64,000 nucleotides of DNA from Lepisosteus oculatus (Eukaryota; Chordata; Actinopteri; Semionotiformes; Lepisosteidae), in NCBI RefSeq assembly GCF_040954835.1, contig NC_090699.1:17973817-18037816 (forward strand), given 5' to 3'. Positions within the stretch are counted from its first letter, which is position 1. Each line of letters opens with the position of its first letter. This document shows positions 42,966-55,472 of the stretch, piece by piece. The notes beneath the pieces were generated by a model. The model was not told the origin of the DNA. It was given only the letters and a program-made list of their open reading frames with translations, and made no database searches. The position numbers and the translations under genes were made by a program.

Positions 42966-45900
42966 AGCTGACTAGCCATGGTCTTGAAGCTTCTTACAAG
43001 ATGCAGCTGGCAGAGAACCTCAGATGGGCTGGAGGGGTGGACCAGCTTCCTCTTGTTTGTGACTGTGCTTATATTTTATATCGCTGTTAAATCGCTTGTC
43101 CCGATTCCTGGCCAAGATCAATGGAGAGGACCAGTTGTGGTGGCCTGGTCAGGAGTGTCTATTTACTACAGAGAAACACTTGTTGCACAAGTTGATGACA
43201 GCCTGACTGCAGGGCTACATCGGCTACACTGATCAAGCCCCGGGACCCCACCTGTGGGCTCCCCCTGATGTGACAGCGGTCCAGCAGGACAACACACAGC
43301 CTCGTGCTGCTCGTGTAACACCGGCCTCTCGCGAGATGAGAACGAGACAGTAACGCTGCAGAGACTGTCTGCTACGCATCAGTCCTGAGCTCCGTTCAGG
43401 CGGAGAGAGCCGTGCAAACAACGTTAGCGAGTAACCTAGGACAGGACGAAGGCGATTCTTTGAAAGAAAATAAAACGCATCAAAATATAGTTTTTTTTTA
43501 TTTTTTTACAGTTGTATGGAAGTCTTTACAGTAACAAATGTGTATCCCTTAATGATACATTGTGTAATAGTTTGTTACATTGTCTACGATTAAGATGAAC
43601 TGCCTGAACGTAATCCTCCCTCGTACTTTATGTTAAACTCACCGGAATTAAGTGTTGGTAGAGTTCATGTTTTTTCCAATAAAGTGCTCTGGCGCTCTCT
43701 AGTGTATATTTAACAATTTTCTTAATGCGTTGACTTTAAACCTCGTATTATCACTAGTTTATTTCTGATAGCACGTAGAATGTATTGGAGAAAAATCGTT
43801 ATAATTTTTTCAGTCTGTGTTTTTAAAGAGAGCTTTGTGCCTTTGTAGCTCACAATAAAAAGACAGTTACTGTACATCATAGTATCCATTCTTATGATTC
43901 AGTTCCCGTTTCATTTCCCAATGTATTCCGTATTTGTTACTGGCACCATAAAATTGGAAATGTTATACCATCTGTTAAGGTTTTACACAGAGACGCTTTA
44001 TGTAACCTGTAACATTACATAAATCATAATATTTATTTTTTTATTTCCTTACCCAGCGAGCACCTCTTGCTAAATCACATTAAACGTTCATGCGTGTCAA
44101 GATATTTACTATCACTAACATCTCCACTAGGGCAGGGAGCGAAGTCAAGACATTGATAAAAACTCTGGGCTCTTCTGAGCACGATAGCTGTGTTAGATTG
44201 TGTTGTGCATTGAATGAAACAAGTCTTGATGTGATTAGTTCCGAACAGAAGTTTGGGTGTTGCACGTATTGTAAGATAAGCCACACAAGTTCTTGTAAAC
44301 TGAATGACGTCTTCTCTTTTACCGAACTGTTCTGTAAGTTTGTGGTGTATGCAATTTGGAAAATGATAACGCGCCTATGCGTTTGGATATGTTGCACCGA
44401 ACATTTACTTTCTGATGAAACATTCAATAATATATATTTTAAATAATAACAGAAAAAGCGTATGATAGAGGCCAATTAAGCAATTTAGCAAATGAGGCCG
44501 CTGTTGTTTGGTAGACACAGCGGTTGCACTAACAACACAATAGAGTTTAGAAGTATTTTTCTCCATAAACACAACAGCTACAACCCTGCAGGTAAGTTTT
44601 GACAGATTTGAAATAATTATTTCAGTGACTGTCAAGAATATGCAAGTGTAACTATACCTGAATATACGTGATGAAGTATAATATATATATAGGTACAGAA
44701 GTGTGGACGTTTCTGCCTAAACACTTGTTTTTGCGTTTCTCTTGTTTAAAGTCTTTGCAATAATTCCTCCTGATTGTTTAGCAATAAACACACTAGGGTA
44801 AGAGGCAAAAAGCGTTAAGACATATATCAAAGAAAGGAGCACTCATTCTGTCAATCCCCAATTTCAAATGTACAAAACAAAACCCTTTCATTGATGCGCC
44901 ACCGATGACACGAATCGTAACTTGGATTTGCAAAACAAATTTCTACAGAGTCATTAGGAACAGTGCCTTAAACAGAAATCTCGGCGAAGGTATTCGCACT
45001 TGGAATATGAAGCCGTATTTTCTCATCCTCTCCCACGGCAGCTTGGGGCTTTTCGCTTGACACTAATTGTTTCTGCTATTTGTGCCAAGTACCTACTGTT
45101 TCCTAGCACGTTGTATAGACAGGACCCAGTCCCGGAGCTGCTTCTTATGTCTGTTAACAAACGAAAGGATGCGCCTTGCTCTCTCTTCTATGTCTTCACC
45201 TAGCTCTCGCTTGCCTGCTCCTGTTTTGTGTAACTCGGGGCTGTCACTGTGCCACACAGGCACAAATTCAAAATCATTCTCAAAGGTTCTCGCTGCTGTC
45301 CAAAAATTCCACTTCTTTTAAAAATACCACCAGCTGATGATATGAAATGCACAGTTATTTAAAAGCTTAACATGGAGACACCTCTTTGTAATGAACTTTT
45401 TTTAAAAGCAAAGTTGAGCTTATCTTACACCGGTTTTAATTTTTGTTGGTGCTCTAACAAGCACAAGAGCTGTCAGCTATCATGATGACAATTCGTTTTG
45501 AATTACCAAGAGTAAAACATAATTTGCAGTGGTATGAGACTAACATTTTTAAGACCCTTCCAACTGTTAAAAGTCAGGATTTCTGTCTTAAAACATAGTT
45601 AAGAAATCACGGGTAACGTGATTACATGATCATGGGAAAATTCCGTTCATAGTAACTCTGGGCCCATGGAGATGGGTGCCACAAAATATTTGGTAAATTA
45701 CGAATATTCTAGGTTGTCAGAACCAACACAAGAAGCTTAAAGATGAAAGATTAGTGGGTTTCGCGTGCACTAAGTGTTATACAAGCTTTCTACTGAGGGT
45801 GGCAGTATTGCCTAGGAAATAGTGCAGCGCTGGTATTTAGATTTTAAGTTACAGCAGCCTTGTCTGGCCTTGTTGACAGGAAGGGATCTGTTTCTGAGTG

Positions 45901-46347
45901 CAGCTGTAAACCTTGCATGCATATCACACAGATTCCCCTAGGACATGTGCATACCCTTTAATCAATCCGTATAATACATTTCGGCTTTGCTTTTGGATCA
46001 CTCTATTAGCGCAAAGGCAACATCATTATACTGTATAGAACTAATCACAGCTCAATAGAATATATTGTGAGTATAAAGCACTCCAGTCCAGTAACTGAAG
46101 CTTTGCAGCAATCAATGCAGCAAGCTATGAACTCATGCATTGCCAGCTCTGTATCCTTTTTAAACAAAAATGGTGTTGTTCACTAACTACTATGCTTAAA
46201 ATGCTGTATAAAGTAGTTGGCCTTTGCTGCTGTACTTGAGACTCATAGTTATATTTTAGTCTTTCATTTAGTCTGAAAAACCATTATATTACATACAGTT
46301 TTCCAGACTGAAAGATGTTAAAGTAGGAATAGTGTTGTTTTGCTGGG
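42966..46347. other. Gene-poor region
   Basis: No gene recognised. Open frames on both strands at 44075-44475 have no domain similarity. Sequence is largely AT-rich. Confidence 0.5.
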
Positions 46348-46520
46348 GTAACAGTTCTTGGGGTCCCCGCCCTTGCCGCTTCTGCTCTGCCAGTTCCTCC
46401 CTCACTGCCTGGGCGCGAACCCGGGTCTCCGGCGTCACGCAACAGGGAACTTGCCAGCTGAGCTAAAGGAGAGGTCCCCCAGTCTGGGCAGCTGAGATCT
46501 CTGTTATATGCAGGGGTATA
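46348..46520 (-). repeat. tRNA-like repeat related to the TRIM LTR
   Basis: The minus strand has GGAGACCCGGGTTCGCGCCC (B-box), an A-box TAGCTCAGCTGG, the shared GCGGCAAGGGCG block and an ACTGTTAC end. It keeps the order of the LTR modules but is strongly diverged. Confidence 0.5.
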
Positions 46521-47949
46521 TTCGGTACACTGGACACACCTGTCTGTACGAGGTGCTGTTGTCTCCCTTGCAAAGTTATCCACAGCAGACACAGATTTCG
46601 TGTGAGTGCCGCGGTTTATGTTTAAAGACCTTTCCAGTTTGCTTGGGGTGGGCAGGGACAGTGTTTCAACACCTTCAATCCTACATGGGTCAAAGGAATC
46701 ATTTCTGTTTATGCGTGCAGTACAGTCTCATACAGTACGGCAACATTTGTTTGACTGATTCATTTGCTGAAGTACTTTCAATTAGCAATGTTGTCTAGTA
46801 GACATCACTTAAAAGTCAAAACACTAGCTCGTGCGGTCAGAACAATCTGGACAGAAGAATCTGACATGATGGTAATTACTCTGGAATGGAGCATGGAGGA
46901 GGAGAAAGGGATGATTGATCTTACTACCAGATTTAGCGTGATGCATTAGAAAGGTTGAGATTTTTTCAGGCAAGTGACAAGTCATGACTTGTTATATGAC
47001 AAATTGTTACAGTCTAATAAAAAGGCTTAAAATTGATGTCCGCAACCTGAGCTTTACTCTTACATTTGAGCTTTTTACTAGAATGTATTTCCTCTTAATT
47101 TATGACTGTTCCATTTTTTTCTTAATCTGTGTAAATCTGTAAAAAATGCAATTGTTTGCTTCCTGGTTACTGGTGACATAGTCAGTACCATTTTTGTGAA
47201 AGTACCCCAAAAAGAAAATTGCACATATATTTAATTCTGTGAATAGCTAACATTTCAGTCAGGGAATGACAGAACTGCAGCACAGCGTAACTCAAAGGCT
47301 TAAAATAATTTGTTATTCTGCCCGTCTTTCTGAGTACCCACCTCTGCATTGGTAAGATATGTGCCGACATGAAATCACAGCTGAGCGACAGGCCCAGAGG
47401 ATGCTTGACTTTCAAATCACTTCGACGTTTTTTTTTTGTTAACGTTGTATGCAAATAAATACAAATTTCAATTTTATGGAATCATGCACTCAGTGACAGT
47501 ACTCAAACTTCAAATAAGGTGCTGGAGGGCAATCTTGATGTTGTGAAACCATTAATATGATAGGCATTGACACCTTTTGCAAAGTGCAAAAGACAAATGC
47601 CATTTCTTCAAAAACAATTACTGGCTGAGACTGAGGGTTGGAACCAATGAGTCTCCTGGCTTTTAATCCCTCGACTGGCACTGCCACTCCAGTATGTTAG
47701 ATTCAAAACTTCAATTGCTTGAAATGCCTGAGAGCCCAGATCTGTCACAGGCCACGCTTAGGTACAATTTCTGCAATTCCGCTTGTTTTCAGACTTCAGC
47801 AAATATAGAGCTTTCAAAGTAATGTTTTTTTTTATTGCTGGAAAAAATATACCATATACCCAGTCATTTGTCTCACTTTTGCATCATGCAGAAATTAAGT
47901 TTGCATGACTATGTGGCAGTGACATATCTTTTACTGTGGTGATAAGTAT
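46521..47949. other. Gene-poor region
   Basis: Nothing recognised in this AT-rich stretch on either strand. Confidence 0.5.
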
Positions 47950-48215
47950 AATAATAACTTGCAAAAGTGCTTTTCATATAGGCTGTGTCCCACGTCATCC
48001 ACCCCTGGAGCAGCCCCCACCTGGGTGATATAGGTGCCATTCTGCACCAGCAGGCTCACTGCACAGCAGATCAGCTGGAGAAGTAAGAAATGGCTTCGCT
48101 AATTGATTTAAGAGAGAAACTTAGCGAGGCTATACTGTACAAGCCTGAAATAGATTTCCATGAGGAGCGCCTTGGGATCTTTAATAACCAAGTAGTCAGA
48201 GTTTAAGTTTAAGTC
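47950..48215 (-). repeat. Body fragment of the 5S-headed SINE
   Basis: GCTTTTCATATAGGC, CCCCCACCTGGGTGATATAG, CATTCTGCACCAG and GGGATCTTTAATAACCA match the SINE body that is partly missing in the 39590 copy. The 5S head is absent. Confidence 0.6.
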
Positions 48216-48227
48216 AAGAGCTTAAGA

Positions 48228-48420
48228 CAGGGTGGGCGACCCAGGTCTTTGACTGCTGGGTTTCTGCAGATCTTAGAGGCACCTTTCAATCAGCTCCTAA
48301 TTAAGACCTGGAAAACACATCTGATTTGACTTTGTATGCACTTAATTGGATTGATTCTTCTTTAAGATCTGTGTTACAATAAAAAACGGAGACAAACATT
48401 GCACGGAGGACCAGGGTTGT
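48228..48420. repeat. MITE-like element with inverted ends
   Basis: Begins GGGTGGGCGACCCAGGTC and ends GGAGGACCAGGGTTG, imperfectly complementary termini, with TCAGCTCCTAATTAAGACC inside. About 190 bp, noncoding. Confidence 0.5.
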
Positions 48421-49929
48421 TTTCTCCTGGATTTTTAACTTCTCATCTCCCCCCACAGCACCAGTCCCCTGTCACCATACATTTGCTTGGTCTGGACATT
48501 CTGTCCCAGAGGGAAGAGTGACACTGACTGGCCCAGTCTATGGATTGACAACATTTTATCATTATCTATAACTACACCAATGGAAAAAACGTCTGTATAG
48601 TTAATACACTTGAGGTATTCAACCATGGTACAATAATCTTGTGAAATATTCTTCTTCTTAATAAGAATATGAATAATTGCACACAGAAACACATAACTTA
48701 TGATATAACTTATTAATCTAATATATCCATGTTCACAAATCTTAGCCATTTAATGACTGAAACAACCTGACATCAGAAAATGCTGGTAATTAGCTAATTC
48801 ACATTATCTAGCAACAATAATACTGCATTTTACTAAAGTCAGACGTTTGCTATTGCACTATTGCTTTCCTCTGTTGATGTACTGTGAATGATGTGCAATG
48901 TGTATTTGTGCCTTTGTGTGATCTATGGGGATGACATAGGGACTGTAGTTAAAATGAAAGCCCTGAGGATCTGTATGACTCTGGGATTTGCAGATCAATC
49001 CACAGTCATTCAGTTTGTCCGATGGTTTGTGGACAATGTGTGTCATGCGGGCTTTTCCCGGTAAAGAAAAACAGACCTTTGTGGCATTTGGAGTGTATTT
49101 GATGGTGGAATTCATGACTTCCCATCTTCCTCAGTCCTCTCCAAAAGAACTTTGACAGCATTACATGCACCTTTTCAATTCCAGTGACTTTGTAAAGTCA
49201 CATGTCTCGTTGTTCAAAACACATGGCTGTTCAAATACAGTACCCTCTCTTCCCTCTCTGTTCTCACAATTGTAATAATTACCAGGATTTCTTTCTTGCC
49301 TTATATTGGCCAGCTGAGAGGTTCAGCTGGTCTCTGTGACCAAGATCTGCTGACCTTCAGCCTGAAAGCTCTGGTATGACACCTGGCTCCTGCTGAGTCC
49401 ACCAGTGTTGGGAGAAAAAAGCTTTGCAGAGATGGGCAGCAGTAGCAGATGGAGACATTTGTATTCAACCGGTATTGTCACACACAGGCAGGATGTAAAT
49501 TTAATCCAATCAGAGGAAGACACCTTACTTTAATTCGTTGAAGACCTCATATGCATAAGGTCAAGTGCAGCTGGAGCCAGCGCATTGAAATCGAGCAGAG
49601 TGTGTGCAGATAATTGACTTAAATTACTTTGAAAGAATTCAACATTAAGCCATCCTGTGCCAATAATTTTTAAGTACATAACATTTTTCCTAGAACTCAT
49701 GATTTGAAATAATTACCATTGCTTGAAAATACAATGAGCTCACAGGAGTGACATCAATAATAGAGCTGATTAGTTAAAACTGAGCATAAGTATGCTTAAT
49801 AAAAAATAGAAGCTGCTGCTAGTACTCTCTGAGTCCCAGGGCTAAAAATTATTAATACAGTTAGAGTGGTATCAGTCCACAGTTCTTCACTTATTCTCTG
49901 AAGTCCATAAACCAATAATTATTAATTAT
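48421..49929. other. Gene-poor region with AT-rich block
   Basis: No gene. The part 49530-49770 has several TAATT-type homeodomain cores and ATGCATAA, and could be a regulatory element. Confidence 0.4.
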
Positions 49930-50145
49930 AACAGGTTGTCCAAGTCCGGTCCTAGGGGGAAGGTGTGTCTGCAGGTGTTCTGGATCTTTTCAAAGCAGCA
50001 GCTCCTGAAGTTGTTAAATTGTTCCAATTAGGTCCATAATGAGCTGATATAGATCGTTAAAACTGAGCTGATGAGAAAACGTGCAGGAACTCCTCTTTAC
50101 CAAAGAGGGATCTGAAAAGTGCTGAGCCATAATCCAGGTCTTTGC
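49930..50145 (+). repeat. MITE-like element, copy 1 of an inverted pair
   Basis: TCCGGTCCTAGGGGG, TGTCTGCAGGT, TTGTTCCAATTAGG and GAGCTGATATAGAT match, in reverse complement, 50330-50510. Confidence 0.55.
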
Positions 50146-50329
50146 AGTAGTAGCAGTGAAGGATGCATCATTTGTGGATAATTCTGAAAACATTTAAAAT
50201 GCAAAGAAAAAATATGTTTTCCCCTTTCAAATCTCATAGTATAAAGTGTTAAATGGAAACTGGAATCTTTTTTGGAACTTTGAAGCTTTAAATAGAATAG
50301 GGTTGTCTGATTATGGTTCTGAAGGGATG

Positions 50330-50510
50330 GTATGGTTTGTGGTTTTTATTCCATATCAGCTCTTAAGTACCTAAATCAACTTGTTATCGGCTTAATTGGA
50401 ACAGTTAACCACATTCTCCCACCTCTACAGGTGCTGCTGCTTTAAAAAAGATCTAATAAACCTGCAGACAAACAGGCCCCTCAGGACCAGGATTGATATG
50501 TTACTCATGC
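50330..50510 (-). repeat. MITE-like element, copy 2 of an inverted pair
   Basis: On the minus strand reads AATCCTGGTCCTGAGGGGCC, TGTCTGCAGGT, CTGTTCCAATTAAGC and GAGCTGATATGGA, the same order as 49930-50145. Confidence 0.55.
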
Positions 50511-53500
50511 ATTATAGGGAATAAGAACAGGCCATTTTTTATTTTCTAGGTAATACCAGTATTGCTTGTTGTTTTTTTTTGTGTATCTATGATGAAGTGT
50601 TAGAAGTCACGGCTTCTTTAAGAATACAGAAATACAGCTAATGTTCCATGAAACCCACAATGAATTTTATTGATGTGACTGTTGATTCTAAACCCTACAG
50701 TCATGATTTTTTTATAAGCCATTGGGAACAACAAGTCAGTCAGCTGACAGGTGTTAGCACTGCAAATAAAAAATTGAACACACATAAGAACATATCTGGG
50801 TTTGCTTTCAGATATTTTCTTTTTTAAACAAGATATTCTGTGCACTCGTATAGTTAGGTATGCACTGTGCAGTATATAGCTAGGGGTTTTACAGGAACTG
50901 TGAACACCGCAGTGCCCCATGTCAAATATGATGAGCCTTGATAACGTTAATTCATACCCTGGAACCACACCGCCCTTATTATTTCCAAGGAGGCCCTGAA
51001 GCTCTTATGTCTGAATTCCCAGAATGCACCAGGAGTAGAAATCCCATTCTGGAAAACATTGATTATTCTGGCATCAGCAAAGGAAAACATTAAGTACACT
51101 GTTTTCTGTATTTATGAAAATTATTTGTGTAAATATGTTAAAAACCCATTAAAGCAAAAAAAAACCCCAACATGAAACACATGGGAAATAATCTGGTGAA
51201 TCTGAATCAGTTTGGCCCCTCAGGGAGATGGTTGATATCCAGAGTGAAGCAGGACTGAACCCAGGCCTCTCTGTGTTTTACCAGTCAGCGCTGCAGCCTT
51301 TCTTTCAGCTGATGAATGGCTGGCTGACTTATCTGACACGCACCCTCAAGGCTGAAGTAAATCCCACAAGATCCAGACTGCCTGCAGCCCCTGGTTCAAG
51401 ATAAACTTAAAGACAGCCAGAGAGGAGGCCCTTTCCTTCAGGGATCCATCTGTACAGCTGCCCAGCAGTGGAGAACATGCCTGAGGTGTAAACTTCACTC
51501 AGCAAGGAACCTATCAGACAAATATTACAGTAATACAAAGGTAATACATTAGCTCATCTATCAGGGGACCCATGTTTGTGATAAATACCTCTACTTATAC
51601 TTTTGTAGCCAGTTTGCTAGAAATCATATCAGCCGTCTTGCTAACCTATCGTTTATCTTATTACTGCTTGTATTCGGAAGTTATGCACGCAGTATTTTTT
51701 CTTAATCGTACTGCCCAGAGGACTCTTCATACGCTTCTGCTATTCTGTTGGGTTTTTTTTAGAAAATACAGTCTGGATGCTGTTATGAAAGTAATATATC
51801 AGTAATCCTAAATGCTTACTGTATAAAAAAGAGAAGAAAAGTGCTGCACTGCTTATATTCAATGATAAGTATCCTCCTGTTGTTTTCACGGAGCGAGCAG
51901 AAGTAGCTCATTCTTGATCTCATCAGGCCCCCCATCTTTCAACAGTTCATTATGTTTCGTTCAAATACTTTTGTGTTGTTAAAATGTCACCCTTCGGATA
52001 TTTTTAAAACGTTTGGGTTCACATTAGGTACACGTCTTAGAACCAGGTAGTTTACTTATTTTACTATATTTGTTCACTTTTGTCTTGAAGTAGGCAAGGA
52101 AATAGTTTGCTCCTTTCAAATCTACCCAACTACAAAGAAAAAGACCACATTTTCCATTTCAGCTGCAATACAGATTTAACGCGTCCATTTTCTGGTGAAA
52201 AGGTAGGGTCAAGGCCAAAGGTTGTGATCACAGTTTACTGACATGCAGTTCAGTGAGACTATTCTGACTATGAACTAGTTACTAACTGCCTAACCTCCCA
52301 GATGAGTCAAATGCCTCCTCTTGCTTGTAATCTGATGCTCTTATTGTATGTTCAGATGAACTGTGAGCAAGCCTGGCGGATCTTGACTGTAGCTTAGCTT
52401 ATCATGGTGAAAGCAGCCTCCTGTAGACATGAAGCTCACCGAGTGTCAATGAATATATTGTCATTGTGCACTGTGTGTGTACCATCCTTATTAACGTACT
52501 CAAAGGAACCATCAGCCCTTTTCCCTGTAACATCCTGTTGTCTCGCAGCTCTGCTAAATCAGGATTGAAATGAAATTTGTGTGTCTGGAACTGAGGAGTA
52601 TTCCAGGTGACTGTTTCATAGCTTCCCGCATGGGACCATACAGAAGGGAAAGAACAGAAAATAAAAAAGAAATGCAAAGCGTCACGCGGTACTGTAACAT
52701 TCGCAGCCTGCAGTACACATTTCTGTTTTCGTCGCTTTTTTAAACTGTGTCTTAAAATACATCAAGGTGCAGGTTTCATCTGGCTTTATTTTAAACTGAG
52801 CCGCAAGAACGTGCATGTCAGTTGCTTCCATTTTGTATTCTCAACTTCTCTACCAGGAGTTTTAGTTTGGCAGGGAGCTTTCAGCAAGATTGACAAGTTA
52901 GCAGACAATATGATGGCATCAAAAAGAGCCTGATGACAGGTCGGCTTGGCAACCCTCTTCGACCTAAATATGTTTCTTGTTCCTGGCATAATTTCATCTT
53001 GAAGAAGAAAAAAAAAGATCCTCTTATGAAGCAGTCCGCTGAATAGGTAGTTAGGTAATCACTTTCATTATGTTGGTCTTTTTATGTTTAGTTTTTGTGT
53101 CATAATATTGTTTTGTATTTACTTTGAGTGGACATTATTATAATATAAATAACACATTTTTCCTTTTTGGAGGTTTTGTGGGTTCTTCTCCACAGTGAGG
53201 GTAAGGTGATGGTCCTCTTCCTAGATCCCAAGCTGACTGCATGCTCCTCAGTAACTACTCTGTTAACGTGAACTAAATAACGGCAAATGAAAAGAAAGTG
53301 ATGCAGATGACTGTTTTTCAACTCACTTAAAAAGCCCAGGCAAAGTAAGAAAGAGAAATAGGCAGTTTCTGCTGGGATGCACAAATTACACATTTCAGAT
53401 TTACAATGATGACAATGATGGAAAGAGGGAAGTTGCGCCTTTCTTTAGCACATTTTCTTTAGCAATTACTAGACAGCTATTGCTGCGTTTGCTCTGAAAC

Positions 53501-53669
53501 TGCTTTTATTTCTTCAGAAAATTGTAACAGTGGTTTACAGTGGAGCCCTTACCAATGGAATAAAGGAACTGTAAAATAATTATTTCCTATTTGAACGGGG
53601 CTAGTTTCCTGCAATCAGTTCGGTCATGTAGATATACTACATTCACTTGCTCAGCTATTTCTGAAGCTG
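50511..53669. other. Gene-poor region
   Basis: No gene or classified repeat. Near 51230-51270 a B-box-like GGCCTGGGTTCAGTCC on the minus strand could be a worn tRNA-derived fragment. Confidence 0.45.
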
Positions 53670-54200
53670 AGTTTAAAGTGCTGTGCCCTCCGCGGTTCTA
53701 TTGCCTTTAAAATACGCCGTCTGCGTTTTGTTGTGTCCGCATCGAAGCTTTAACTTAAAACACGAACCCGTCTTCATTGCGCTCCTCCGGTCTGTCTTCT
53801 TCCGAAGCCGCTGCTGTGCATGTGCAGATCCAGTCGGGACTGTCCTTGGCGGGGGGGGCGAGATTGTGCGGGAAGGGTACAGCTCATTTCCTTCTCTTCA
53901 CGTTAGCGGTTTTGTCATTACTCTCACTCGGCGTCACTGCTACCGCTATGTAAAAATGTTAGAGGGGGGTAATGTTGTGAAAGACGGGCTCCCAGCGCAA
54001 TTGTTTTTAGAAACAATTACGGAAGCGCGCTAATACCATCTGACACCCGCTTGTAACAGTCCCCCTCTTTCACAGCTCACTGCAATACAGCAGTTGCTCG
54101 CCTCTTGCGGGACTTTGTCCTTAATTTGGAATGCAGGGGGTTCTCCCCCTCCCCACATCAGCATTAGACTCACTTAAATGACAGGCCGTCACCTTCCCCT
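53670..54200. other. GC/CpG-richer island in AT-rich surroundings
   Basis: CpG dinucleotides are much denser than in the flanking DNA, for example in CCTCCGCGG, GAAGCGCGC and a G-run at 53851-53859. A 117-codon open frame at 53683-54033 has no known domain. It may be a promoter or enhancer-associated island of an unannotated transcript. Confidence 0.4.
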
Positions 54201-55386
54201 CCCTCCGTCTCTGCGTCTTATCAGCTGAGTGACAGGTGGGAAGATACTGTAACTTACTCCTGCCACTGCTCTGCTGCTCCAGCAGAGAGATACCTTCATC
54301 TAAGCTTCCATTGTCTTTGTCTGCCAACAAATACAGAATAACACAGCACCGGCTAAGTTATTATTGTTGTTATTATTATTTTCATCATCATCCCCATCAA
54401 CAACTTGAAGTAAGCAAATTGATTTTACTGTGATTAGGCCAAATCGTTTGAAGACGGTCGTCATGCATCTTCGTGTCATATTAGCTTAGTGTAAAACAGA
54501 GGGCCACAGTGCATCATTTATAAAATTGATATATATATAGATTATAAAATATTGTAAAAGTTTGTTCTATTCGTGCTAAATCCTTAATGTAAAATTTGGA
54601 AAAACTTTTTTTTCTTAAAAGTAAAACAAACAGTTAAGTCATTTTTATGGTTATGATAAATTGGTAGGATTCCTTATTGCTCATAAGAAATAAAATGAAG
54701 ATTAAATGAAGATTTATTCAAGATTTAAGACTAACACTGCACATGTAGATGCAATATTTGTTTCCCCATTGTTATATTTTAAAATAATTTAAATAGCTGT
54801 TTACTAAATTCATTATTCACTTCCATGGTCTGTTCCCTTCTGAAGATTTACTGCAGATTGTAACATTATCTCCTTGCTTGCACTGTGTATTTGTGTTTTG
54901 ACCAATTGGTACCAATTTTTGCCATGTTCTGTGCTTTACTTAACTCTGCATTTTCCATGGAATATCACAGTACACCTGTGAGATTAAACTCGCCCTGTGC
55001 CTATTCACCTAAAAAACCACAAACAGTTGCTAGAGATATCCACTATATATTTAAAAAAAATGGATTGTGTTGATCTTAATTGACCTACCGCTTAATAATT
55101 GTGTCCAAAGAATATTTTAATTCACAAAGTCGGTCGTCTTTAATGTAGTGATGGCTTGAAAATCTCCAGAAACTGCTGACGGGGTGTTTATAGGTTAAGA
55201 CATTAATTTTACATGCAGCTGTTAAGAACAAAAACGAATTAATGCAAAGCAAGTGTTTGCAGGTAGTTTTAGGAGGATTGCACGAAATCCTTTGTTTTAC
55301 ATGCTGCCAAGAAATATCAGCTTCTGACAAAAGTTATTCTTCTTTCAGCCTTCATTGTCATTGTGAGATTCCAGTCACCTTGTTTT
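54201..55386. other. Gene-poor region
   Basis: AT-rich with short TTA and CAT microsatellite runs near 54360-54400. No gene seen. Confidence 0.5.
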
Positions 55387-55462
<76 letters not shown>

Positions 55463-55472
55463 TAATAATAAT
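55387..55472 (+). repeat. (CAA)n/(AAT)n microsatellite
   Basis: About 13 CAA units followed by about 16 AAT units with one CAA-type interruption. The 119-codon open frame crossing it (poly-Asn) is an artefact of this repeat. Confidence 0.95.
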
